This document shows, piece after piece, positions 7,985 through 15,313 of a stretch of DNA of 32,499 nucleotides. Source of the stretch: Thermoplasmata archaeon (GTDB lineage: Archaea; Thermoplasmatota; Thermoplasmata; Lutacidiplasmatales; UBA184); the NCBI GenBank assembly GCA_030041735.1, contig JASIBA010000128.1:1-32499 (forward strand), in the 5' to 3' direction. Below the pieces are notes generated by a model. It worked only from the letters and a program-made list of their open reading frames with translations, was not told where the DNA came from and searched no databases. The position numbers and the translations under genes are program-made. Position 1 is the stretch's first letter; each line of letters begins with the position of its first letter.

Positions 7985-9211
7985 CTAGGAGAGGTCGGCC
8001 TGGACCAGCCCCTGCATCGTCGTGGTCCACTGGTAGTTGGTCGGATCCTTCAGCGACGGATTCGAGGCGAGGAAGGAGCTCACGCTTGTGTAGCCGTTGC
8101 TCATCAGCACCCAAGCGCAGATCTGGGCCGCTTGGCCCTGCTCCACGGTCCACGCGTTGCCGCTCTCGGTCAGTACCGAGGTAGCGACCTGAGGCGCGCC
8201 GTTTCCGCTCGGGCCCGTCGCATAGCTCGAGAGATCGTCGGGGTTGATCAGGGACGCCCCGGCGTGGATGTACTGGCCGTTGATCACGACGAACGGGATC
8301 GAGCTTCCCGAGTACGCGGAGACGTACGCCTGTTGGATACAGTTCGAAGTGCCCGGGAACGTCCCGGCCGTGCCGGTGCTCTGGGTCCAATAGTACTCGG
8401 AGACCTGGAACGAGAGCACCGGCGAGCTGACCGACGCCGAGCCGAGGATGACTTCCGGCGTGTTCGGATACACGTCCCCGGGATTCGAGTAGTAGAACAC
8501 GGTACCTGGTATGCCGTCTGTTTGACCATTGAAACCAGCCTGGAACTCGGTCAGGGCTTTCCACATCGCCCAGCTGCTCGCCGAGCAGTACGGGCACCAC
8601 GTCGCGCCGAAGAAGTAGAACACCGGGAGGCCGTTCTCGTGCCACGCTGAGATGGCCGTGCTCGAGGTCCAGCCGTTCGGCTGGCTCGTCAGCGAGCTGC
8701 TGGGGGGAAGGTAGGGACAGCCGAGCGCGTAGCCGGCGAGACCGATGAGGCCGGAGATGACCAACCCCAGGATGACGGCGCTGATCAGAGTCGTTCGGTA
8801 GACGGGCTTCCACCGGCGTCCCGGGGTGCGCAGGAGTCCGAACAGCAGCACGAACGCGGCGACCGCGAAACCGAGCGCGAGCCACGGGATCGTGGGGAGC
8901 AGGATGCCGACGGGCGATGGGGCGACGTACGCGAGCGCGGCCCAGATCCCGAGGACGGGGGTCGCGACCAGCCCGATCCGGGCGAGCGTCCAGCGGCGCT
9001 CCTCGGCGTCCCGGTCCGCCTTCTTCGGGCGCTGCTCGACCGGCTCCTGGCGGTCGACCTGTCGGCGCTGGCGATGATACAGGGCCCGGAGCGCCCGCCC
9101 CGGCTCGCGGACCGAGGCCTCGGGATGGAACCCGACGTCCTCGTCCTCCGCGATGCGGTCCCAGCCCCACCCCTTCGAGCGGAGCTCTTCGACCCGGTCC
9201 CAGTCGACCAT
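7985..9211 (-). CDS. DUF929-type membrane-anchored thioredoxin-like protein with cytosolic N-terminal head
   Basis: Predicted thiol oxidoreductase facing the outside, likely the partner of VKOR. From the ATG at 9211 the product has 408 residues. Residues 1-50 form a basic, soluble head (VDWDRVEELRSKGWGWDRIAE) that resembles a helix-turn-helix. Three hydrophobic spans follow at about 76-97, 102-127 and 139-164. The DUF929 domain comes next, with the active site FGATWCPYCSASSWAMWKAL (Cys206, Cys209) and two later cysteines. Three spans with a basic N-terminus put the head in the cytosol and the CPYC site outside. The frame stays open to an upstream ATG at 9265, but those 18 residues are low-complexity basic, and an A-rich weak box lies about 26 bases before 9211, so I chose the inner start. 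Confidence 0.85.
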   Translation of the reverse strand: MVDWDRVEELRSKGWGWDRIAEDEDVGFHPEASVREPGRALRALYHRQRRQVDRQEPVEQRPKKADRDAEERRWTLARIGLVATPVLGIWAALAYVAPSPVGILLPTIPWLALGFAVAAFVLLFGLLRTPGRRWKPVYRTTLISAVILGLVISGLIGLAGYALGCPYLPPSSSLTSQPNGWTSSTAISAWHENGLPVFYFFGATWCPYCSASSWAMWKALTEFQAGFNGQTDGIPGTVFYYSNPGDVYPNTPEVILGSASVSSPVLSFQVSEYYWTQSTGTAGTFPGTSNCIQQAYVSAYSGSSIPFVVINGQYIHAGASLINPDDLSSYATGPSGNGAPQVATSVLTESGNAWTVEQGQAAQICAWVLMSNGYTSVSSFLASNPSLKDPTNYQWTTTMQGLVQADLS

Positions 9212-9304
9212 CACCGGTGCTAGCGAGACGCCCCTTTTCCTCTTTGCCTTCCTCGCCCGGACCACCGCGCAGGGTCGTCCGGGGCGAGGGCCGACCCCCG
9301 CGGC

Positions 9305-9310
9305 CTTTTA
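9305..9310 (+). promoter_or_regulatory. TATA-like box of the rnz-hutI unit
   Basis: CTTTTA lies about 28 bases before the rnz ATG at 9336. This spacing supports that start over any in-frame start further upstream and implies a leaderless message. Confidence 0.5.
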
Positions 9311-9335
9311 CCCGGCCGACGGTGCCCTACCCCCG

Positions 9336-10238
9336 ATGCGGATCACCTTCCTCGGCACGGCCGGCTCCTGGCCGACCAAGGAGCGCTCCGCGAGCGCGAT
9401 CGCGCTCGACCTCGAGCGGGAGCTCGTCCTGCTCGATTGCGGCGAGGGCACCCAGCGTCAGTTCTTCCAGTCCCCGGCCTCGTTCATGCGGGTGCGCCGG
9501 ATCTTCCTCACCCACTTCCACGGCGACCACTTCCTCGGCCTCCCCGGTCTCGTCCAGAGCATGAACCTGAACAACCGGACCGAGGCGCTCGACATCTACG
9601 GCCCGCCGGACGCGCGGGAGATCGTCGATCGGGCGCTCGCGCTCGGGTACTTCACGCAGCGGTTCCCCATCGCCGTCCACCCGCTGCAGCCGGGCGCGTC
9701 CGTCGAGCTCGACGGCTACACCGTCCGGACCTCACGGACGGAGCACCCGGTGCCCTCGCTCGCGTTCCGCCTGGAGGAGGGTCCCAAGCGCGGCCGGTTC
9801 GACGGGGCGCTCGCCCGCTCGCTCGGGATCGAGGGACCGGACTTCCGTCGCCTGGAGTCCGGGGAGCCCGTGCGGGTCGGGGATCGCGTCGTCCACCCCG
9901 ACGACGTCATGGGTCCGCCGCGCCCCGGCCGCTCGATCGTCTACTCGGGCGACTCCGCGCCCTCCGACGATGTGCGCCACCTCGCCCACCGGGCCACCGT
10001 CCTGATCCACGAGGCGACCGCGGCGCAGGACCTGGAGCCCGAGGCGAACGAGTGGGGGCACTCCTCCGCCCGTCAGGCCGCGGAGCTCGCCCGGGCCGCG
10101 GAGGTGGGAGGCCTCTTCCTGACGCACTTCTCCTCCCGGTACAAGGAGCTCGAGCCGCTCGAGGAGGAGGCACGAGTCGCCTTCCCGGGCACGCGCGCGG
10201 CCCGCGACCTCCTCGACTACCTCGTCCACCAGCCATGA
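9336..10238 (+). CDS. rnz: Ribonuclease Z (tRNA 3' processing endonuclease)
   Basis: Metallo-beta-lactamase fold nuclease that removes the 3' trailer from tRNA precursors. The 300-residue product begins MRITFLGTAGSWPT, the usual first strand. The metal motif is complete: TH-F-H-G-D-H at 59-65 (His60, His62, Asp64, His65), with further ligands in TSRTEHPV, YSGDSAPSDD and the C-terminal LTHFSSRY. The segment PKRGRFDGALARSLGIEGPDF corresponds to the family block that precedes the GE-V motif, where tRNase Z but not general lactamase-fold hydrolases is conserved. The frame is open for about 60 more codons upstream, but these look unlike the family, and the TATA-like box lies between, so the start is 9336. 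It overlaps hutI by ATGA. Confidence 0.93.
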   Translation: MRITFLGTAGSWPTKERSASAIALDLERELVLLDCGEGTQRQFFQSPASFMRVRRIFLTHFHGDHFLGLPGLVQSMNLNNRTEALDIYGPPDAREIVDRALALGYFTQRFPIAVHPLQPGASVELDGYTVRTSRTEHPVPSLAFRLEEGPKRGRFDGALARSLGIEGPDFRRLESGEPVRVGDRVVHPDDVMGPPRPGRSIVYSGDSAPSDDVRHLAHRATVLIHEATAAQDLEPEANEWGHSSARQAAELARAAEVGGLFLTHFSSRYKELEPLEEEARVAFPGTRAARDLLDYLVHQP

Positions 10239-11500
10239 TCCGGGCCGACCTCCTGGTCACCGACGTCGCCGAGGTGGCGACGCTCGCCGCCGGGGCGGTG
10301 CCCCGGCGGGGCACCGCGATGGGCGAGCTCGGGCTCGTGCGGGATGCGGCGATCGCCGTCGCGGGGGGACGGATCGCCTGGATCGGTCCCGCGCGTCGCC
10401 GCTCGCGGGAGGTCCGCCTCCGGTCCGGCGGGCGCGCCGTGTCCGCCGGAGGCGGGGCGGTCGTCCCGGGGTTCGTCGACGCCCACACCCATGTCCTCTT
10501 CGCCGGGGACCGCGCGTTCGAGCTGCCGCTCAAGGTCGCGGGCGCGAGCTATGCCGAGATCGCCCGGCGCGGCGGCGGCCTGTACGCTACCGTGCGGGCG
10601 ACCCGCGCGGCGTCGGATCGCACGTTGCTCGCCGAGACGGCGGCCCGGATCCGTCGCATGGCCCGCCACGGCACGACGACGGTCGAGGTGAAGTCCGGCT
10701 ATGCGCTCGACGTACCCGGCGAGCTCCGTCTGCTCCGCTTGATCCCGCGGCTCGCCGGCGAGGTCGGTCTCGCGGTGGTCCCCACGTTCCTGGGCGCGCA
10801 CGCGGTGCCGCCCGAGCATGCGGGGCGGCCGGATGCCTACATCGACCGGCTCGTGCGCCTCGCGCTCCCGACGATCGCCCGCGAGCGGCTCGCCCGCTTC
10901 TGCGATGTCTTCTGCGAGCCGGGGTTCTTCTCGCCCGCCCAGTCGGAGCGCCTGCTCCGGGCCGCCCTCGAGCTCGGGCTCGGCGCCAAGGTCCACGCCG
11001 AGGAGTTCGTCCGCTCCGGCGGGGCCCGGCTGGCGGCGCGCCTCGGAGCGACGAGCGCCGATCACCTGCTCGCGTCGACGGCGGGCGACCGGCGCGCGCT
11101 CGCGGTCGCTGGTGTCACCGCCGTCCTTCTGCCGCTCACGGCCTACACCTCGTCTCCCGCCGGCCGGATCCCGGGCCGCGAGATGGTCGACGCGGGCGTC
11201 GCGGTCGCCCTGGGCACCGACTGCTCCCCGAACTCCTGGGTCGAGTCGATGCCCCTGGTCCTGGCGCATGCCGTCCACCGGGGGCGGATGACCCCGTCGG
11301 AGGCGCTCACGGCCGCGACCGTGAACGCTGCACACGCGATCGGTCTCCCCGGTGTCGGGACCCTGCAGGCGGGCGGCTCGGCGGACTTCTCGGTGTTCCC
11401 GTTCGCCTCGGTCGAGCAGCTGGGCTACCGGTTCGACGCGCTTCCGGAGGCCGTTTACCGTCAGGGAAATCCCGTTTTCTCGAGGAGACTCCGAGAGTAA
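10235..11500 (+). CDS. hutI: Imidazolonepropionase
   Basis: Amidohydrolase-fold enzyme that opens imidazolone propionate to N-formimino-L-glutamate, third step of histidine breakdown. The 421 residues match the family. Visible motifs are the metal pair DAHTHVLFAGDR (His84, His86), the EVKSGYALD block near 155, the KVHAEEF histidine near 255, SADHL near 280 and the late metal aspartate in LGTDCSPNSWVESMP near 330. The starts and stops overlap with rnz by four bases (ATGA), so both are on one message. No hutU, hutH or hutF/G is present in this window, so the pathway cannot be judged here. Close cyclic-imidate or guanine-type amidohydrolases are less likely given KSGY and the NSWVESM block. Confidence 0.9.
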   Translation: MIRADLLVTDVAEVATLAAGAVPRRGTAMGELGLVRDAAIAVAGGRIAWIGPARRRSREVRLRSGGRAVSAGGGAVVPGFVDAHTHVLFAGDRAFELPLKVAGASYAEIARRGGGLYATVRATRAASDRTLLAETAARIRRMARHGTTTVEVKSGYALDVPGELRLLRLIPRLAGEVGLAVVPTFLGAHAVPPEHAGRPDAYIDRLVRLALPTIARERLARFCDVFCEPGFFSPAQSERLLRAALELGLGAKVHAEEFVRSGGARLAARLGATSADHLLASTAGDRRALAVAGVTAVLLPLTAYTSSPAGRIPGREMVDAGVAVALGTDCSPNSWVESMPLVLAHAVHRGRMTPSEALTAATVNAAHAIGLPGVGTLQAGGSADFSVFPFASVEQLGYRFDALPEAVYRQGNPVFSRRLRE

Positions 11501-11501
11501 A

Positions 11502-11510
11502 TTCAAATAG
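11502..11510 (+). promoter_or_regulatory. TATA-like box of the 71-residue protein gene
   Basis: TTCAAATAG lies about 39 bases before the ATG at 11546, just after the hutI stop. The expected start point would leave a leader of about 14 bases, which contains GAGGT about nine bases before the ATG as a possible weak ribosome site. Confidence 0.45.
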
Positions 11511-11545
11511 GACCCCTTTCTCTCTCGCCGGTCGAGGTCGCCACA

Positions 11546-11761
11546 ATGGCGGAGAAAGTCGGCAAGGAGCAGATCAAGCGCGAGAAGGGCTACCTGTACT
11601 ACCTCGGGAAGGACGGGTACCTGTGGAAGACGCCCACGAAGCTGAACAAGTCGGGGAAGAAGGCCCGCGTCGGGACGGAGAAGATCACCCGGCAGGACGG
11701 GTACATGTATTTCCTCGACAAGAAGGGCTTCGTCTCCCGGGCCCGGATGAAGAACGCCTGA
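11546..11761 (+). CDS. Small basic protein made of two copies of a GY-Y-L-K-G unit
   Basis: The function is not known to me, although I believe similar short proteins occur in other archaea. The 71-residue product is an internal duplication: residues 4-32 and 41-69 align without gaps, with 12 of 29 positions identical by my count. The unit has the pattern V-G-x-E-x-I-x-R-x-x-G-Y-x-Y-x-L-x-K-x-G and reads like two or three short beta strands (GYLYYLGKDGYLW and GYMYFLDKKGFVS). It has 19 Lys or Arg against 7 Asp or Glu and no Cys. The gene stands alone, with a TATA-like box before it and a terminator-like hairpin after it, which suggests steady and perhaps high expression. A nucleic-acid or chromatin role fits the charge but is inference. 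Confidence 0.85.
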   Translation: MAEKVGKEQIKREKGYLYYLGKDGYLWKTPTKLNKSGKKARVGTEKITRQDGYMYFLDKKGFVSRARMKNA

Positions 11762-11782
11762 ACCGGCCCCCACTCTTTCCAC

Positions 11783-11819
11783 GGGAGCCTCCCTCCGGGG
11801 AGGTTCCCTCCCCGTTTTT
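11783..11819 (+). terminator. Hairpin plus T-run after the 71-residue protein gene
   Basis: An 11-pair stem (11783-11793 with 11798-11808, one G-U pair) closes a TCCG tetraloop, followed by TCCCCG and five T at 11815-11819. It begins 21 bases after the stop codon. The form is that of an intrinsic terminator. Archaea mainly need only the T-run, so the hairpin may instead protect the 3' end of the message. Confidence 0.65.
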
Positions 11820-11850
11820 CCGCCCGGCGCTCGGCCGGTCCATCGCATGG

Positions 11851-11858
11851 GAAAAATA
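11851..11858 (+). promoter_or_regulatory. TATA-like box of the small zinc-ribbon gene
   Basis: GAAAAATA is centred about 34 bases before the ATG at 11889. It lies after an in-frame ATG at 11847, so it argues for the inner start. Confidence 0.5.
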
Positions 11859-11888
11859 CCGGGGCCGCGTCCGGCCTCGGGGTGCTCC

Positions 11889-12047
11889 ATGACCTGTCGG
11901 AACGACCCGGACGATCCGCGCAAGTGCGAGCGCTGCGGCGCCTTCCTCTGGGTCGCCGAGGAAGGTCTCTTCTGCGGCGATTGCGGGAGCCTCATGCCAT
12001 GCACCATGCGCGTCCTCCCGCCCCCACCCGAGCCCCGTCGCACCTGA
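11889..12047 (+). CDS. Small zinc-ribbon protein
   Basis: A 52-residue product with two CxxC knuckles, CERCG (Cys13, Cys16) and CGDCG (Cys29, Cys32), 13 residues apart, the layout of a single zinc ribbon. Cys3 and Cys38 are extra. The C-terminal tail is Pro and Arg rich (RVLPPPPEPRRT) and probably unfolded. The role is unknown. Ribbons of this size bind nucleic acid or protein partners in archaea. An in-frame ATG at 11847 would add 14 residues, but a TATA-like box falls between, so 11889 is preferred. The gene lies between a terminator-like hairpin and the long spacer, so it is probably transcribed alone. Confidence 0.65.
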   Translation: MTCRNDPDDPRKCERCGAFLWVAEEGLFCGDCGSLMPCTMRVLPPPPEPRRT

Positions 12048-12074
12048 CCGGCGCTCGGCCAGTCGGGGGCGCCG

Positions 12075-12160
12075 GCACGGTCGACCCGGCCGTCCGCGAT
12101 GCATGGGAGGCCGAGTATCGCGCCGGGCGGTACCGCGGGGAGCCTCCTGGAGTGAACCGT
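12075..12160 (+). pseudogene. Possible remnant of a class I SAM methyltransferase N-terminus
   Basis: In one plus-strand frame the translation VDPAVRDAWEAEYRAGRYRG with EPP after it closely resembles the first residues of small class I methyltransferases, which typically read W-x-x-x-Y-x-x-G-x-x-x-x-x-P-P before the first glycine loop. No start codon lies in the right place, the similarity stops after about 25 codons, and no glycine-rich SAM loop follows. I read it as a decayed 5' end, but a chance match in a GC-rich open frame cannot be excluded. Confidence 0.25.
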
Positions 12161-12453
12161 TCGTCGCCCCGGGCGCGACGTGCGCGTGACCCGGACGCGT
12201 ATCGGCGGGCCGCGGACGGTACCGTTCTTCCGGAGGAACGGGTTGTGCGCTTCGAGCGACGCGTGCCGGCGGGAGTTGCGCACTTCTCCGACCTCGGTGG
12301 CTTATACCAAAACGGTGTTGGCGCCACCCGGAGGTTTTCGACGGGTGTCCCGAGCGGCACCGGTGGCGTCCCGGCCCATCGTCCCCGCGTCGGAACGGCC
12401 CTCTCCCGAGGGCGTTCCAGCGACGGCGACGAAGGCTTAGACCCCGCCGGCAT

Positions 12454-12461
12454 CGTTAAGT
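12454..12461 (+). promoter_or_regulatory. TATA-like box of the ribonucleotide reductase gene
   Basis: CGTTAAGT is centred about 45 bases before the ATG at 12502, giving a leader of about 20 bases. That leader holds the ribosome site AGGAGA at 12489-12494, seven bases before the ATG, which fixes the start. Unlike most first genes here, this one does not look leaderless. Confidence 0.5.
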
Positions 12462-12501
12462 TCCCGCTCGAGCCCGCTCGCGCCCTCCAGGAGAAACATC
12501 C

Positions 12502-15300
12502 ATGGCCGTTGCACGAAAGCGTCCCACGCCCGCCCCCGAGGAACCGTCCGCCCGACCGTCGGGCCGACTCGGGCGGGAACCGATTCCGGTCCCGCGTCTG
12601 GTGCCGCGCGGCAAGACCGCCTTCGACACCGTCGAGTGGCGCAGCCACGACGCCGCGATCAAGAGCGCCGACGGCGCGGTGATCTTCGAGCAGAAGGGGA
12701 TCCGCGCGCCCGCCTCCTGGTCCGAGACGAGCGTCAACATCGCCGCGTCGAAGTACTTCCGCATCATCGCCGGCCGCCGCGAGACCTCCATCGACGGGAT
12801 GATCCGCCGCGTCTGCCACTGGATCGCGACCAAGGGCGTCGAGCTCGGCTACGTCGACACCCCGGACGAGGCGACCACCTTCGAGGAGAGCCTCGCCTAC
12901 CTCATGGTCCAGCAGATGGCGGCGTTCAACAGCCCCGTCTGGTTCAACGTCGGCGTCCGGGAGCCGCCGCAGTGCTCCGCCTGCTTCATCCAGTCGATCC
13001 ACGACGACATGGACTCGATCCTCGCGCTCGCGACGAGCGAGGGCCGCCTGTTCAAGGGCGGCAGCGGGACCGGTTCCAACCTCTCGCCGCTGCGCGGCAG
13101 CCGGGAGAAGCTCGCGGGCGGGGGCATCGCCTCCGGCCCGGTCTCGTTCATGCGCGCGTTCGACGCGCTCGCCGGCGTGATCAAGTCGGGCGGCACGACG
13201 CGCCGCGCGGCGAAGATGGTGATCCTCAACATGGACCACCCCGACATCGTCGACTTCATCGACTGCAAGGTCCGCGAGGAGGACAAGGCCGCCGCGCTCA
13301 TCCGCGAGGGCTACTCCGCGAACTTCGACGGCACGGACCCGGACTCCGCCTACGCGTCCATCGCCTACCAGAACGCGAACCACTCCGTCCGCATCCCGGA
13401 CGCGTTCATGGACGCCGTCCTCCGGGACGGCGAGTGGAAGGCGTACAACCGGACCGACCACGCGGTCGCCGGGACCTACCGCGCCCGCGAGCTGTGGCGG
13501 AAGCTCGCCTACGCGGCCTGGCGGTGCGGGGACCCGGGCGTCCAGTTCGACGACCTCACCAACGACTGGCACACCTCGCCGAACTCCGGCCGGATCAACG
13601 CGTCCAACCCGTGCAGCGAGTACCTGTTCCTCGACGACTCGGCCTGCAACCTCGCGTCGATCAACCTGATGAAGTTCCTCGACGCGAAGGGCCAGTTCGA
13701 CGTCGAGCTGTTCCGACTGACCGTCCGGACCATGATCCTGGCGATGGAGATCCTCGTCGACGCCTCGAGCTACCCCACCGCCCCGATCGCCCAGAACTCG
13801 CACGACTACCGGCCGCTCGGCTTGGGCTACGCGAACCTGGGGGCGCTGCTCATGCACTACGGCCTCGCCTACGATTCCGACGCGGGCCGCACGCTCGCGG
13901 GCGCGATCTCCGCGCTGCTCTCGGGCGAGGGCTACCACATGTCGAGCGAGATCGCCAAGCGGACGGGGCCGTTCGCCGGGTTCGAGAAGAACCGGACCCC
14001 GATGCTCCGGGTGATGGGCAAGCACGCCCGCGCGGCCGAGCAGATCGCGCTCAACGACCCGCGCCTCACCCCGATCGTCCAGGCGGCGGTCGACCGCTGG
14101 CACGACACGGTGAAGGCCGGCGAGCTGTGGGGCTACCGCAACGCACAGATCTCCGTCATCGCCCCCACGGGCACGATCGGGCTGCTCATGGGCTGCGACA
14201 CGCTCGGCCTCGAGCCCGAGCTCTCGCTGATCAAGCTGAAGAACCTGGTCGGCGGCGGCGTCCTCCGCATGACCAACCGCACGGTCCCCGACGGGCTGGC
14301 GGCGCTCGGCTACTCGCCCGAGGAGATCCGCGGGATCACGCAGCACCTCGAGGCGACCGGCACGATCGAGGGGGCGCCCGGGCTCGACGCGGAGGACCTG
14401 GCGGTGTTCGACTGCGCGCTCGCCCCGATGGGCGGCGTCCGGACGATCCCGCCGATGGGGCACCTCAAGATGCTCGCGGCGGTCCAGCCGTTCCTCTCGG
14501 GCGGGGCGTCGAAGACGATCAACCTCCCGAACGACGCGACGGTCGAGGACATCGAGAAGATCTACCTCGAGGCGTGGCGGCAGGGCATCAAGTCGGTCGC
14601 GCTCTACCGGGACGGCTGCAAGGCGAGCCAGCCGTTCGAGACGGGGAAGGGGCGGGCCGGCGCACCCGGCGGCCCCCGCGGACCGATCCGCGAGAAGCTG
14701 CCCGACGAGCGGGAGGCGATCACGCACCACTTCTCCGTCGGCGGCCACGACGGCTACGTAACGGTGGGCCTCTATCCCGACGGGCGTCCCGGCGAGATCT
14801 TCTTCCGGGTGACGAAGGAAGGCTCGACGGTGAACGGTCTCATGGACTCGCTCGGGATCTCGATGTCGATGGCGCTCCAGCACGGGGTGCCGCTCAAGGA
14901 CCTCGTGCGGAAGCTCGCGCACCTTCGGTTCGAACCGGCGGGCGCGACCAACAACCCGAAGATCCGCTTCGCGAAGTCGATCCCCGACTACGTCGCCCGG
15001 TGGCTCGCGCTCGAGTTCCTGACCGAGGACGAGCGGCGGGCGATCGGCCTCGAGGGTCCGGCGGCCGAGGGGAACGGCAACGGGAACGGCCACGCGGCAG
15101 CGCCGCCCCCGAAAGCGAACCCGCCGGGGCAGACCGTCAAGTTCGAGACGCGCGTCCTGGACGCGTTCGCGGCCGAGCCCGCGCCCGCGGGCGGGGTCAG
15201 CGAGGACGCGCCGTCGTGCGCGGTCTGCGGCGGCATCATGGTACGGTCGGGCACGTGCTACGCGTGCACCGTCTGCGGCTCCACGAGCGGCTGCTCGTAG
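12502..15300 (+). CDS. nrdJ: Class II (adenosylcobalamin-dependent) ribonucleoside-diphosphate reductase
   Basis: Makes deoxyribonucleotides with a cobalamin-generated thiyl radical, with or without oxygen. The 932 residues include the ten-stranded barrel with the usual blocks FNSPVWFNVGV, the CSAC cysteines (158, 161), KGGSGTGSNLSPLRG and NPCSE. Cys371 is the expected radical cysteine, and Cys382 (DDSACNLASINL), 11 residues later, is its redox partner, the same spacing as in Thermotoga NrdJ. After the barrel comes a TSCPD domain (about 735-845). A Gly-Asn rich linker leads to a C-terminal zinc-ribbon-like tail with six cysteines (CAVCGG, CYACTVCGS, GCS), probably the shuttle that re-reduces the active site. 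No intein is present: the barrel motifs are contiguous. No other reductase gene lies nearby. Confidence 0.95.
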   Translation: MAVARKRPTPAPEEPSARPSGRLGREPIPVPRLVPRGKTAFDTVEWRSHDAAIKSADGAVIFEQKGIRAPASWSETSVNIAASKYFRIIAGRRETSIDGMIRRVCHWIATKGVELGYVDTPDEATTFEESLAYLMVQQMAAFNSPVWFNVGVREPPQCSACFIQSIHDDMDSILALATSEGRLFKGGSGTGSNLSPLRGSREKLAGGGIASGPVSFMRAFDALAGVIKSGGTTRRAAKMVILNMDHPDIVDFIDCKVREEDKAAALIREGYSANFDGTDPDSAYASIAYQNANHSVRIPDAFMDAVLRDGEWKAYNRTDHAVAGTYRARELWRKLAYAAWRCGDPGVQFDDLTNDWHTSPNSGRINASNPCSEYLFLDDSACNLASINLMKFLDAKGQFDVELFRLTVRTMILAMEILVDASSYPTAPIAQNSHDYRPLGLGYANLGALLMHYGLAYDSDAGRTLAGAISALLSGEGYHMSSEIAKRTGPFAGFEKNRTPMLRVMGKHARAAEQIALNDPRLTPIVQAAVDRWHDTVKAGELWGYRNAQISVIAPTGTIGLLMGCDTLGLEPELSLIKLKNLVGGGVLRMTNRTVPDGLAALGYSPEEIRGITQHLEATGTIEGAPGLDAEDLAVFDCALAPMGGVRTIPPMGHLKMLAAVQPFLSGGASKTINLPNDATVEDIEKIYLEAWRQGIKSVALYRDGCKASQPFETGKGRAGAPGGPRGPIREKLPDEREAITHHFSVGGHDGYVTVGLYPDGRPGEIFFRVTKEGSTVNGLMDSLGISMSMALQHGVPLKDLVRKLAHLRFEPAGATNNPKIRFAKSIPDYVARWLALEFLTEDERRAIGLEGPAAEGNGNGNGHAAAPPPKANPPGQTVKFETRVLDAFAAEPAPAGGVSEDAPSCAVCGGIMVRSGTCYACTVCGSTSGCS

Positions 15301-15313
15301 GGCGGCGCGGCCC

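Larger units (their letters stand above)
12048..12501. other. Long spacer with several hairpins before the ribonucleotide reductase gene
   Basis: This is the only gene-free stretch over 300 bases. Besides the possible methyltransferase remnant it holds two copies of the palindrome CGGTACCG (12128-12135 and 12217-12224). Hairpins are found at 12222-12241 (nearly perfect), 12245-12283 (GTGCGC with GCGCAC), 12325-12347 (CACCCG with CGGGTG) and 12392-12418 (11 pairs with one bulged G). A TATA-like TTATACC is at 12302-12308. I could not fit the sequence to a tRNA, SRP RNA, RNase P RNA or cobalamin riboswitch. Confidence 0.5.

Noticed and set aside
9212-9265. Longer N-terminus of the DUF929 protein (ATG at 9265)
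   Set aside because: The extra 18 residues are plain basic, and an A-rich promoter-like patch lies within the segment.
9153-9335. Longer N-terminus of ribonuclease Z
   Set aside because: The added residues precede the first conserved strand, do not resemble the family, and are crossed by the TATA-like box.
12048-12501. Cobalamin riboswitch before the B12-dependent reductase
   Set aside because: No B12-box-like sequence or matching stem arrangement could be recognised.
12502-15300. Possible intein in the ribonucleotide reductase
   Set aside because: Barrel motifs are contiguous with normal spacing (Cys371 and Cys382), and the extra length is TSCPD domain, linker and zinc tail.
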